Assembly (NCBI RefSeq): GCF_023008585.1
Contig: NZ_CP095390.1
Coordinates: 372,001 to 436,000, forward strand
DNA: 64,000 bases
Direction: 5' to 3'
From: Natribaculum breve
Lineage (GTDB): Archaea > Halobacteriota > Halobacteria > Halobacteriales > Natrialbaceae
Shown: positions 17,526-26,396 of the stretch, one piece after another
How the letters are laid out: each line of letters begins with the position of its first letter
How positions within the stretch are numbered: the stretch's first letter is position 1
Made by a program: the position numbers and the translations under genes
Notes under the pieces: generated by a model
Databases searched by the model: none
The model's input: the letters and a program-made list of their open reading frames with translations, nothing else
Told to the model about the DNA's origin: nothing

Positions 17526-18104
17526 ATGTCAACAGAGGAATCCAGACACGTATATCGACTTCACTCGACGCTCGAACTGCCACTCGAAGACCTCCGCGAG
17601 TACATCGGTGACGCGACCTACCCGGACGGGATCGCCGACGTGGAGATCACCCGCAGGAACAACACGCTGATCCTCAAGGCCGTCGCCGAGGACGAGAACG
17701 TCAGCAAGTACACGCCGACGGCCCAGCTCAAAGCGAGCATCACCGAAAACCGGGTCTACGAGGAAGACCCCGACGAACGCCGGAGTTCGTTCCGCTGGGA
17801 CGAAGACGAAGAGGAGGAGATCGAGTCCGAACTCGTCGAGTTCGCCGCGTTCAAAGGCGACCGCGAGACCGTCCTCCAGAACTCGCTGCTGCAGTACGAG
17901 ATGTTCCTCGTCCTCTGTGGCATCGCCGAGCAGACCGAGAAGGGGACGCTGACGGCGATCTCCGAGAACGACGGCGACCTCGAGGCGACCCGCATCGTCG
18001 ACGGTGAAATTCGGCCGGCCGACGTCGAGGTCGTCGAAGGGCCACGCGACCGGCAGAGTTCGCAGGGTGGGGTCAACTGGCGAGACAACAAGTTCATCTC
18101 GTAG
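17526..18104 (+). CDS. haloarchaeal conserved protein (DUF7110-like)
   Basis: A 192-residue acidic soluble protein. The first 75 residues alternate strands and helices (RLHSTLELPLEDLREYI; ITRRNNTLILKAV), followed by a charged EDEEEEIESE linker and a helical segment. It resembles a haloarchaeal family recalled as DUF7110; function unknown. The upstream region (17403-17525) contains an AT-rich box, GGGAATTTAACAGC, and further TATA-like sequence (CATATAAG). Confidence 0.7.
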   Translation: MSTEESRHVYRLHSTLELPLEDLREYIGDATYPDGIADVEITRRNNTLILKAVAEDENVSKYTPTAQLKASITENRVYEEDPDERRSSFRWDEDEEEEIESELVEFAAFKGDRETVLQNSLLQYEMFLVLCGIAEQTEKGTLTAISENDGDLEATRIVDGEIRPADVEVVEGPRDRQSSQGGVNWRDNKFIS

Positions 18105-18125
18105 AGGCGTTCGAAAGAGTTCTCC

Positions 18126-18153
18126 GACGAGCGACGATTAACGAGCGACGATT
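18126..18153. repeat. short direct repeat
   Basis: The sequence CGAGCGACGATTA occurs twice with two bases between, in the gap before the patatin gene. It may be an operator or slippage product; nothing else supports a role. Confidence 0.5.
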
Positions 18154-18272
18154 AGCGCGATCGATCGTGGAGCGACGTCTCCGCGACGGAATCCGCGCGG
18201 CCACGCTTCTCGACGCCTCCGTCACGACATCGCTTCCCCGAACACTAAGGGAAGATGTGTTGACATCCACAC

Positions 18273-19259
18273 ATGAGCAGCGGTGCCGACGCCGACGGTC
18301 CCACTCGAGTCGCGATTGCCTGCCAGGGAGGCGGCAGCCACACTGCGTTCACCGCAGGCGTTCTCAAACGGCTTCTCCGCGAGTGTGACACGCGCTCGTA
18401 CGAACTCGTCGGGTTGAGTGGGACGTCCGGCGGGGCCGTCTGCGCGACCGCCGCGTGGTACGGCCTGCTCGCAGGTGGGACGGAGCGTGCCGTCGAGACG
18501 CTCGAGGGGATCTGGCGGGATTTCTCGGCCCGGTCGCCGATCGACAGGATCGCCAACGAGTGGGCCGTCGCACTGGCGACGTTCGCCGCACGCGGTGGGC
18601 CGTTGCCGTTGTTCAGCCCGTACGAGGTTCCGTACACCGACGCCGGACGTGATCGGTTTCTCGACACGCTCGAGACGCACATCGGGTTCGATCGCGTTCC
18701 CGAACTCGCCGGCGGTACGTCCGTGGATCTGATCGTCGGGGCGGCGGACGTCACCGAAGGCGAGTTCGCGACCTTCCACAACGAGGCAGTCACTGCGGAG
18801 ACGGTTCTCGCGTCGGCAGCGATTCCGACGCTGTTCGAAGCGGTCGAGATCGACGACCACTGGTACTGGGACGGCCTCTTCTCGCAGAATCCGCCGATTC
18901 GAGACTTTCTGACGATGCCGGACGACGCGGCGGAGAAACCAGACGAGATCTGGATCGTCCAGATCAACCCCAGACACCGCGAGGAGGTGCCGAAGTCGGT
19001 AGAGGACGTCGTCGACCGACGTAACGAACTGGCGGGCAATCTCTCGCTGTACCAGGAGGTCTACTTTATCCAGAAGATCAACGACCTGATCGAGAGCGGG
19101 AGTCTTCCGGAACAGTACAAGCCGATCGACGTCGAGTTCATCGACCTGGGCGGCGATCTCTCCGTCCCGTCGAAAGTCGACCGGGATCCGGAGTTCGTCG
19201 ATCGATTGATGCAGCGGGGAACGCGACGCGCCGAGCGTTTTCTCGGGGAACGAACGTAG
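18273..19259 (+). CDS. patatin-like phospholipase
   Basis: A 328-residue patatin-fold acyl hydrolase. The oxyanion loop is CQGGGSHTAF, the nucleophile serine is in GLSGTSGGA (GxSxG), and the catalytic Asp is in WDGLFSQNPP. It should hydrolyse acyl esters; in archaea with ether lipids the natural substrate is unclear (polyhydroxyalkanoate, acyl-CoA or imported lipids). No signal peptide is seen, so it acts in the cytoplasm or peripherally at the membrane. Confidence 0.88.
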   Translation: MSSGADADGPTRVAIACQGGGSHTAFTAGVLKRLLRECDTRSYELVGLSGTSGGAVCATAAWYGLLAGGTERAVETLEGIWRDFSARSPIDRIANEWAVALATFAARGGPLPLFSPYEVPYTDAGRDRFLDTLETHIGFDRVPELAGGTSVDLIVGAADVTEGEFATFHNEAVTAETVLASAAIPTLFEAVEIDDHWYWDGLFSQNPPIRDFLTMPDDAAEKPDEIWIVQINPRHREEVPKSVEDVVDRRNELAGNLSLYQEVYFIQKINDLIESGSLPEQYKPIDVEFIDLGGDLSVPSKVDRDPEFVDRLMQRGTRRAERFLGERT

Positions 19260-19456
19260 GTGAGTGCGAACGTCGGTGAGTGAGTCGCGTGGACGACGGA
19301 CCCGTCTCGAGCAGTTCGGCTCCGGTATCTACGGGTGGTTCGAGGCGAACGCGACGGAGTCGTTCGGAAATCGAAGAGTTCCGTGATCGCGAGAATCTTC
19401 GATTCTCGACCGGTTTGACCCCGAGGTACTTGACTCTCGCCGCGTTCCGTTCTACC

Positions 19457-19762
19457 ATGGACGATCCCGGAACGGTGGAGACGATCTGGCGACTCGCCGT
19501 CGCAGCGTTCGTCATGGTCGCCCCGACGCTGCTCTTTCTCGGCCTGGTGCGAGGGCTCGAGCGGCTGCGCGACGACGCGTTCGTCGAGCGGTGGCTGCAC
19601 GAACAGGGTCACGAACTCGAGGACGACGTGCTGACCGCGCTGGCGAGCGGGGTCGGCGTCGACGCGGACGGTTCCTCGAGCCTCAGGTGCCCTGGGTGTG
19701 GCGAATCGAATACGCCGAACGCGAGGTACTGCCGGAACTGTCTCGGACGACTACCGTCGTGA
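19457..19762 (+). CDS. membrane-anchored zinc-ribbon protein
   Basis: A 101-residue protein with one N-terminal transmembrane helix (about residues 10-32) and a C-terminal zinc ribbon, CPGCGESN and CRNCLGRL. The ATG at 19457 has a TACTTGA box about 30 nt upstream. Function unknown; such proteins are common in haloarchaea. Confidence 0.7.
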   Translation: MDDPGTVETIWRLAVAAFVMVAPTLLFLGLVRGLERLRDDAFVERWLHEQGHELEDDVLTALASGVGVDADGSSSLRCPGCGESNTPNARYCRNCLGRLPS

Positions 19763-19911
19763 GCGGCGAAACGACCCGATTCGACGGCGTCGTCTCCCGA
19801 CCGGCTGGCAGGAACTGCTCGAGGACCGTCGATTTTTGGTCGCGTTCGCTACCCGTCGAACCGAGTGACTGTCGAATGCACGTATTTCCGTCTCGAGGGT
19901 GTGCGAACGCT

Positions 19912-21186
19912 ATGGTGCCCACTACCAGTCGACGGCGATTCCTGGCCGCGACGGCCGTCGGCGTCGCGACCGGAGTCGCCGGGTGCTCGAGCTGGTCTTC
20001 GATCGGTGATCCCGGAACGAGCGGGTCGCCGAGCGCGATCGCCGACCTTCCGGATGCGGTCGGCCTCGAGACGATCGTCGACGGGTTACAGATGCCGGTC
20101 GCCGTCGCGTTCGCACCGGACGCCGACCGGCGGTACGTCGTCGAACGGGACGGTCGCGTCTTCGTCCACGAGTCCGACGGCCTGCTCGAGGAACCGTTCG
20201 TCGATCTCCGCGACGCGGTCGTGACCGGCGGCGAACGCGGACTGCTGGGGATCGCGTTACATCCGGACTTCGCCGAGAACCGGCGGCTGTTCCTCCAGTA
20301 CAGCACCCAGCGGCGCGAGGGGACGCCGGCGGAGTACGATCACACGACCGTGCTGGCGGAGTTCGAGGCGACCGACGACGGCGTGCGAGCGACTCCGGAG
20401 TCCGAACGAGCAGTGCTGGAGATTCCACAGCCGTCGGACTTTCACAACGGCGGCGACCTCGCCTTCGGCCCGGACGGATACCTGTACGTCTCCGTCGGCG
20501 CGGGAGGCGGCGGTGAGGGAGGCGGACAGGACGTGACCACGGACTTCCTGGGGAGCATCCTCCGTATCGACGTCGACGAACGGGCCGACGACCAGGAGTA
20601 CGCCGTACCAGATGACAACCCGCTGGTCGGACGGGAGGGTCTCGACGAGTACTACGCGTGGGGCTTTCGAAACCCCTGGCGGCTGTCGTTCGACGGGGAC
20701 GACTTCTACGTCGCGGACGTCGGCGAGAGCAGTTACGAGGAGGTGAACCTCGTCGAGAAAGGCGGCAACTACGGCTGGAACGTCAGGGAAGGAACCCACT
20801 GCCTCAACGCGGACGACTGCCCGGACGAGACGCCCGAGGACGTCCGCGGCGGCGAACCCCTCCTCGACCCGATAATCGAGTACCCCCACTCGGACGCGGC
20901 CGTAAGCGGCGTGGCGGTCATCGGCGGCTACGTCTACCGCGGGTCTGACCTGCCGGCGCTCGAGGGAGCGTACGTCTTCGGTGACTTGCAGGCGGCCGGG
21001 CGGCTGTTCGCCGCGTTGCGACCCGACGACGACGGACTGTGGCCGACGACCGTCGTCGAACTTCCCGACGACGGAGCGAATCTCGAGCAGATCCTCGCGT
21101 TCGGTCGCGACGGCGACGGCGAGGTGTACGTACTCGGCGTCGGAGAGGACGGGGGCGGTCTCTTCCGTATCGTCCCGGTGGCGTGA
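19912..21186 (+). CDS. PQQ-dependent sugar dehydrogenase (soluble GDH type), Tat lipoprotein, copy 2
   Basis: A 424-residue paralogue of the protein at 15699. It starts MVPTTSRRRFLAATA (Tat motif) with lipobox GVAGC. Motifs include GERGLLGIALHPDFAE, SDFHNGGDLAFGPDG, AWGFRNPWRLS and GGNYGWN. A glycine-rich insertion (GAGGGGEGGG) sits near residue 200. It is closer to classic soluble aldose dehydrogenases than copy 1. The ATG at 19912 gives the Tat signal; an in-frame ATG at 19876 is possible. Its TGA starts a palindrome. Confidence 0.87.
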   Translation: MVPTTSRRRFLAATAVGVATGVAGCSSWSSIGDPGTSGSPSAIADLPDAVGLETIVDGLQMPVAVAFAPDADRRYVVERDGRVFVHESDGLLEEPFVDLRDAVVTGGERGLLGIALHPDFAENRRLFLQYSTQRREGTPAEYDHTTVLAEFEATDDGVRATPESERAVLEIPQPSDFHNGGDLAFGPDGYLYVSVGAGGGGEGGGQDVTTDFLGSILRIDVDERADDQEYAVPDDNPLVGREGLDEYYAWGFRNPWRLSFDGDDFYVADVGESSYEEVNLVEKGGNYGWNVREGTHCLNADDCPDETPEDVRGGEPLLDPIIEYPHSDAAVSGVAVIGGYVYRGSDLPALEGAYVFGDLQAAGRLFAALRPDDDGLWPTTVVELPDDGANLEQILAFGRDGDGEVYVLGVGEDGGGLFRIVPVA

Positions 21187-21265
21187 TGCGGTCTGCTGTC
21201 CCGCTTTGCCGCAGCGACCGCCCGACGGGACGCGGTCGCTGTGGGACGGACAGCGGTCCGTGTGA
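21184..21265. repeat. nested palindrome at a gene 3' end (ATACGG type, copy 2)
   Basis: Starting in the TGA stop of the preceding gene, TGATGCGGTCTGCTGTCC (21184-21201) pairs with GGACAGCGGTCCGTGTGA at the right end. An inner perfect 10-bp stem CAGCGACCGC/GCGGTCGCTG lies between. The right arm, read in reverse complement, is nearly identical to the left arm of the copy at 7470 (ACGGACCGCTGT). Confidence 0.75.
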
Positions 21266-21406
21266 ATCGATCGCCTGACCGTCGCGGACGTTCGGCCGGG
21301 AGACTCGAGCGATCGGCGGGCGATCGAACCGCCGGAACCCACGAACTGGTCGGGAAGTGTGACTGTATACCAAGGGTTATCCCGCCTGGGCCCTCTCGTG
21401 TACGTG

Positions 21407-22543
21407 ATGAACGCCTCGGCACTCGTTCCCCTGCAACTCGCCGATCCGGCGGTCGCCGTCGGAGCGCTCGCCGTCGCAGTCGTGGCCATCACCGTCTGGC
21501 AGATGGTCGAGATCGTCGACGCGTACGACAGGGGTGCCCTCACCGTCTTCGGCGAGTACCGCAAACTCCTCCAGCCGGGCCTGAACGTCGTCCCCCCGTT
21601 CGTCTCGCGGGTGTACACCTTCGACATGCGAACCCAGACGCTCGACGTGCCGACCCAGGAGGCGATCACGCGCGACAACTCGCCCGTGACCGCCGACGCC
21701 GTCGTCTACATCAGGGTGATGGACGCCAAACGCGCGTTCCTCGAGGTCGACGACTACAGGCGGGCGGTCTCGAACCTCGCACAGACGACGCTGCGTGCCG
21801 TCCTGGGTGACATGGAACTCGACGAGACGCTCAGCAAGCGCGAGCGGATCAACGCGCGGATCCGCGAGGAACTCGACGAACCCACCGACGAGTGGGGGAT
21901 CCGCGTCGAGAGCGTCGAAGTTCGAGAAGTGACCCCGTCCCGCGAGGTCACGGGAGCGATGGAGCAACAGACCGCCGCCGAACGGCACCGACGGGCGATG
22001 ATCCTCGAGGCGCAGGGCGAACGCCGAAGCGCCGTCGAGCGGGCCGAAGGCGACAAACAGAGCCGGATCATCCGCGCGCAGGGCGAGAAACAGAGTCAGA
22101 TCCTCGAGGCGCAGGGAGAGTCGATCTCGACCGTCCTCAGAGCCCGGTCTGCGGAGTCGATGGGCGAACGCGCCGTCATCGACAGGGGTTTGGAGACGCT
22201 CGCGGAGATCGGCCACAGCGAGTCGACGACGTACGTCCTCCCGCAGGAACTGTCGTCGATGGTCGGCCGCTACGGCAAACGCCTCACCGGCAGCGACGTC
22301 GAGGCAGACGGCGCTCGACTCGAGAGTCTCGAGTTCGACGAGGAGACGCGCGAACTGATCGGGCTGGACGACATCGCCGAGATCATCGGCGAGATCGGTC
22401 AGGAAGCCGAAGTGGACCTCGAGGCGCTGGAGCGAGAGGCGAAGGCGATCCAGGAGGGCGAGGACGTGCGGACCGACGATGCCGGCAGTAGCGACGCGTC
22501 GGCACCCGACGACGGGTCCGAACCCGGATCGAAGCGACGCTGA
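21407..22543 (+). CDS. SPFH/stomatin-like membrane protein
   Basis: A 378-residue SPFH-domain protein with one N-terminal membrane helix (about residues 10-32), a prohibitin-homology domain (AYDRGALTVFGEYRKLLQPG to about 200) and a coiled coil with repeated AQGE units (LEAQGERRSA, RAQGEKQSQ, LEAQGES). Such proteins scaffold membrane microdomains. No NfeD partner is next to it. The ATG at 21407 has a GGTTATCC box about 30 nt upstream. Confidence 0.9.
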   Translation: MNASALVPLQLADPAVAVGALAVAVVAITVWQMVEIVDAYDRGALTVFGEYRKLLQPGLNVVPPFVSRVYTFDMRTQTLDVPTQEAITRDNSPVTADAVVYIRVMDAKRAFLEVDDYRRAVSNLAQTTLRAVLGDMELDETLSKRERINARIREELDEPTDEWGIRVESVEVREVTPSREVTGAMEQQTAAERHRRAMILEAQGERRSAVERAEGDKQSRIIRAQGEKQSQILEAQGESISTVLRARSAESMGERAVIDRGLETLAEIGHSESTTYVLPQELSSMVGRYGKRLTGSDVEADGARLESLEFDEETRELIGLDDIAEIIGEIGQEAEVDLEALEREAKAIQEGEDVRTDDAGSSDASAPDDGSEPGSKRR

Positions 22544-22624
22544 ACGCTACCACCTGCGGAGTCGAAACACTTCTGACCACGGGGTGAGAGGGGACACGTA
22601 GCCGAACGCGAGGTTCCCAGACCG

Positions 22625-23065
22625 ATGTACGACAACGTCCTCGTCCCGACAGACGGCAGCAGCACCGTTCGCCAGACGCTCGAGCACGCGCTCCCGATCG
22701 CCGAGACCAACGACGCGACCGTCCACGCGCTCTACGTCGTCGACACGCGCCTCCTGCAGGCGGCGACCGACGGGACGCGAGCGGAGATCGAAGCCGACCT
22801 CGAGGACGAAGGCCGAGCGGCCGTCGCGGACGTCGCCGACCGGGCAGGCGAGGCCGGTCTCGAGACGGTCGAGTCGGTTCGACACGGCACGCCGGACAAG
22901 GAAATCCTCGAGTACGCCGCCGACGCCGACGTCGACCTGATCGTCATCGGGACGCAGGGGAAGAGCCCGCGGGAGAAGCAGATCTCGATGGGCAGCGTCT
23001 CGGAGCGAGTCGTCGACAACGCGTCGGTCCCCGTCTTCGTCGTGCGAGACGCGAGCGACGAGTAG
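22625..23065 (+). CDS. universal stress protein (UspA family)
   Basis: A 146-residue Usp with the N-terminal MYDNVLVPTDGS and the ATP-binding signature GTQGKSPREKQISMGSVSE (G-2x-G-9x-G-S). It probably binds ATP and modulates stress responses. Single-gene unit. Confidence 0.92.
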   Translation: MYDNVLVPTDGSSTVRQTLEHALPIAETNDATVHALYVVDTRLLQAATDGTRAEIEADLEDEGRAAVADVADRAGEAGLETVESVRHGTPDKEILEYAADADVDLIVIGTQGKSPREKQISMGSVSERVVDNASVPVFVVRDASDE

Positions 23066-23213
23066 CGGGTCCTCGAACCGATCGATTCCGTTCGTCGTCG
23101 CCTTCCGATCGTGAGAGTCGCAACGATCGGTACGTGCTAACGCATCAACTCCCGTCAGAGGTTTCCGCCGGCAAAAAGAGTTTAAGCCTGCTAATTATAT
23201 CTAATTACACCCC

Positions 23214-24185
23214 ATGTCCGAGAACTTCCCCGAGTACGTCGACGTCGACTACGACGATGGCGACGGCGAAGACCCGGCGGACTACCCGCGCCTCGAGGAC
23301 AAGATCGAGAAGGCGATCGAGATCACCCAGCGAGGCCTCGAGGAGTACGAGAACCCCGCCGTGATGTGGACCGGCGGCAAAGACTCGACGCTCACGCTGT
23401 ACTTCGTCAAGGAGGTCGCCGAGAAACACGGCTACGACCTCCCGACGGCGATCTTCATCGACCACTACCAGCACTTCGACGCGATCCACGGCTTCGTCGA
23501 GAAGTGGGCCGACGAGTGGGACCTCGAGGTCGTCTACGCCCGCAACGAGGACATCGGCGACTACGTCGACGAACACGGCCTCGAACCGGGCGACGACATC
23601 CCCGTCGCCGACCTCTCCGAGCACAACCAGCACCACGTCCGCGAGATCCTCGAGTACGAGGAGGACACCTTCCCGTTCCTGCTCGACACCTACGCGGGCA
23701 ACCACCTGCTGAAGACGGTGGCGCTGAACGACGCCCTCGAGGACCTGGGCGTCGACGGCGTCATCTCCGGCGTCCGCTGGGACGAACAGGAAGCTCGCGC
23801 CGACGAGACGTTCTTCTCACCCCGTCACGATCCGGACATCTACCCGCCCCACGACCGCATCCAGCCCATCCTCCAGTTCGACGAGGCCGCCGTCTGGGAG
23901 GCCTTCTGGAACTACGTCGTCCCCGACACCGTCGAGGCGTACCCCGACGACGGCTACGTCCCACAGGGCGACGACGACCTGCCGAACGACCTCACGCAAG
24001 ACGACATCCCCGTCTCGCCGAAGTACTTCGCCGGCTTCCGCTCGCTGGGCAGCGAAGTCTCGACCGAGAAGTCCGACAATGAGCCCGCGTGGTTGCAGGA
24101 CCTCGAGAGCACGACCGAACGCGCCGGCCGCGCCCAGGACAAAGAGGAACTGATGGAGCGGCTGCGCGATCTGGGCTACATGTAG
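23214..24185 (+). CDS. phosphoadenosine phosphosulfate reductase-family PP-loop protein
   Basis: A 323-residue protein with the ATP-pyrophosphatase PP-loop MWTGGKDSTLT near residue 50 (usual SGGKDS, here TGGKDS). It has the family's helical core but no C-terminal ECGLH cysteine motif of true PAPS reductases. It may instead activate sulfate or modify RNA or thiols. The promoter is AT-rich (GCTAATTATATCTAATTAC just upstream), and the acidic first 25 residues look haloarchaeal. Confidence 0.8.
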   Translation: MSENFPEYVDVDYDDGDGEDPADYPRLEDKIEKAIEITQRGLEEYENPAVMWTGGKDSTLTLYFVKEVAEKHGYDLPTAIFIDHYQHFDAIHGFVEKWADEWDLEVVYARNEDIGDYVDEHGLEPGDDIPVADLSEHNQHHVREILEYEEDTFPFLLDTYAGNHLLKTVALNDALEDLGVDGVISGVRWDEQEARADETFFSPRHDPDIYPPHDRIQPILQFDEAAVWEAFWNYVVPDTVEAYPDDGYVPQGDDDLPNDLTQDDIPVSPKYFAGFRSLGSEVSTEKSDNEPAWLQDLESTTERAGRAQDKEELMERLRDLGYM

Positions 24186-24343
24186 GCCGACACCGGGTCA
24201 CCCGCCGACTCTCGCGCGGAATCCGGTCGCCACTCTTCTGATCGAACGCCGTTTCGCGATCGGCAAACGACGCCGAGCAATGCCACGGAGAGAGGTCTCT
24301 CCTCGAGCAGCGCCGACCGGAAACCAGCAGTTCGGTGACCCAG

Positions 24344-24538
24344 TCAGTGTACGGCCCGATACTGCCCGTGTGCGACGCCGATGGCGAGCATGATCAGTCC
24401 GAAGACCGCCATCGACGGCAACACCATCATCAGGATGGTGCTCTGGGCCATCCCGATCGGCATCGTGATCAACGCGCCCGTTCCGACGGCGATGACCAGT
24501 ACGAACGCGGCGACCGTCTTCGTCAGGTCGAGTTCCAT
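24344..24538 (-). CDS. small two-helix membrane protein (DUF7333-like)
   Basis: A 64-residue protein with two hydrophobic helices (about 8-27 and 33-56). It resembles a haloarchaeal family recalled as DUF7333. Unknown function; apparently a separate unit from the larger membrane protein at 24608. Confidence 0.6.
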   Translation of the reverse strand: MELDLTKTVAAFVLVIAVGTGALITMPIGMAQSTILMMVLPSMAVFGLIMLAIGVAHGQYRAVH

Positions 24539-24607
24539 ACGAGACTCTTGGCGACGGAATGTACTAATGATACCGGGAACCGGCAGTCCGTTCGAAAACG
24601 GGGCAGG

Positions 24608-25372
24608 TCACTGTGACGGGCGGACGAGGTTCGCCAGCGCCACGACGACGCCGAAGAACCAGCCCAGCGGGAACGAGAAGCCGAGCCACATCCCCGCGTA
24701 GGCGGCCCCCTCGAGCGTGTAGTTCGTCCGGAGGTACTCGTTGACCCCGCCGACGAACAACACGTTGTCGAGCAGCCACGCGGCGAGGTCGTAACTCGGC
24801 TCGAGGACGTAGCCCTCGAGCGACGGCGTGACGAGCGCCGCGACGACCGGCGGGAGGAACAGGGCCGTCATCGCAAACGGGTACGCGAGGGCGACCGACG
24901 TCCCCCGCCCGCCGACTTTCGAGAACGTCGCGGCGAGTGCGGTCGCGACCGTCGCGACGCCGCTGGCCGCCGCGACCGCGACGACCGCGTCGAGGGGGAT
25001 GTCGATCTGCTCCATGTACGACATCGCACCCCAGGCGACCGTCAACAGCCCCCAGCCGAGCAGTGCGACGCCCGTGACGCCGAGGATGCCGAGTCGAGTC
25101 GTCGTCGAGTCGAGTTTCGCCGCGTAAAAGCGGGTCGCGAAGCCGATGACGGTCAGCGGGTAGAGGACGAGCAAGCCGACGGTCCCGAGGACGCTCCAGA
25201 GGTGGTAGCCGATCTTCTGTGGAAGCGTCTCGGGTCGCCACTTGCCCATCACAGAGTGGCCGCGGCCACGCTGGCGGGGGAAGACGATCTCCATCCACGC
25301 GCCGTGTAACCGCTCTAAGTCGACTTTCACCGCGCCGACGATGCCACCGCTGTTACGTGCGCGGGTAGCCAT
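24608..25372 (-). CDS. polytopic membrane protein of unknown function
   Basis: A 254-residue protein with a basic N-terminal 55 residues (ARNSGGIVGAVKVDLERLHG) and five or six hydrophobic segments between about 60 and 250. No transporter signature was recognised. A haloarchaeal conserved protein by look; function cannot be given. Confidence 0.65.
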   Translation of the reverse strand: MATRARNSGGIVGAVKVDLERLHGAWMEIVFPRQRGRGHSVMGKWRPETLPQKIGYHLWSVLGTVGLLVLYPLTVIGFATRFYAAKLDSTTTRLGILGVTGVALLGWGLLTVAWGAMSYMEQIDIPLDAVVAVAAASGVATVATALAATFSKVGGRGTSVALAYPFAMTALFLPPVVAALVTPSLEGYVLEPSYDLAAWLLDNVLFVGGVNEYLRTNYTLEGAAYAGMWLGFSFPLGWFFGVVVALANLVRPSQ

Positions 25373-25448
25373 ACCGAACCCGTGACACCGGCGTACCGTT
25401 AACGTTCCGGCTTTTCCCGACGCGAAGACAGTCTCTCCGTCTGACTGG

Positions 25449-26282
25449 TCACCGGTTCCAGGGACCGAAGTCCGGATCTACCTGGCGCTCCGTCCGCTCG
25501 ATCGCGTCGATCGTCTCGACGTCCTCGTCGTCTAGCTCGAGGTCGAGCGACCGCCAGTTGTCCTCGACGTGCGCCCGGCTCGTCGCCTTGGGGATCGCCG
25601 TGACGCCCTTCTCGCGGAGCCAGGCGAGACTGACCTGCGCCTCGCTCGCGTCGTGTTTGGCCGCGACTTCCTGGATCTCGGGTACGTCGAAGACCTCGCC
25701 GCGTGCCAGCGGCGAGTAGGCGACGACTTCGACGTCGTGGCGCCGACAGGTCTCGCGAATTTCCGCCTGGGGGAGCAGTGGGTGGAGCTCGACCTGGTTG
25801 GCGAAGATCGGCGCGTCGCAGACGTCGACCGCCTCCTCGAGGAGGGCGGGCGTGAAGTTGCTGACGCCGATCCGTTCGATCAGTCCCTCGTCGTACAGCT
25901 GTGCGAACGCCGACAGCGTCTCCTCGGGGTCGTACGGTCCCGCCGGCCAGTGGACGTACAGCAGGTCGACGTAGTCGACGCCGAGGCGCTCGAGACTCGC
26001 CCGCGCCGTCTCGAGGACGTCGTCGGACGCCAGGTTCGAGTTCCAGACTTTCGTCGCGAGGAAGACGTCCTCGCGATCGACGTCGGCAGCCGCGAGTCCG
26101 TCGCCGACGGCCTCCTCGTTGTCGTAGGCCTGTGCGGTGTCGACGTGCCGGTAGCCGACCTCGAGTGCGGTCTGGACGCTCTCGGCACACTGTTCCGGGT
26201 CGGTGTTCTGCCACGTGCCGAGTCCGAGGACCGGCATACCGCTGGCTGTCGGGTAGCGGTCGACGGGAATCTCGTCTGTCAT
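25449..26282 (-). CDS. aldo/keto reductase
   Basis: A 277-residue AKR. The catalytic tetrad is visible: Asp in HVDTAQAYDNEE with its Tyr, Lys in LATKVWN and His in YVHWPAG. GVSNFTP and AIPKATS (NADP-phosphate-binding region) follow. It should reduce aldehydes or ketones; the substrate is unknown. ATG at 26282 chosen over 26288; both are plausible. Confidence 0.9.
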   Translation of the reverse strand: MTDEIPVDRYPTASGMPVLGLGTWQNTDPEQCAESVQTALEVGYRHVDTAQAYDNEEAVGDGLAAADVDREDVFLATKVWNSNLASDDVLETARASLERLGVDYVDLLYVHWPAGPYDPEETLSAFAQLYDEGLIERIGVSNFTPALLEEAVDVCDAPIFANQVELHPLLPQAEIRETCRRHDVEVVAYSPLARGEVFDVPEIQEVAAKHDASEAQVSLAWLREKGVTAIPKATSRAHVEDNWRSLDLELDDEDVETIDAIERTERQVDPDFGPWNR

Positions 26283-26373
26283 CGACAACGGATAGTCGAG
26301 CGGCGGGAAAAGGAGTTTGGATAGCGGTCAGCGGTTCGCCGTCCGACGGGGCGAGTCGCTCTCGAGTACGTAC

Positions 26374-26396
26374 TGGCTGTTGTCCGATAGTATCAG
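26374..26396. repeat. half-palindrome at the 3' end of a flavoprotein gene (ATACT type)
   Basis: On the minus strand the stop TGA of the downstream-reading flavoprotein gene is followed at once by TACTATCGGACAAC, the same arm as at 53254 and close to the one at 10763. No convincing second arm was found within 90 bp, so it may be a truncated copy. Confidence 0.5.
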
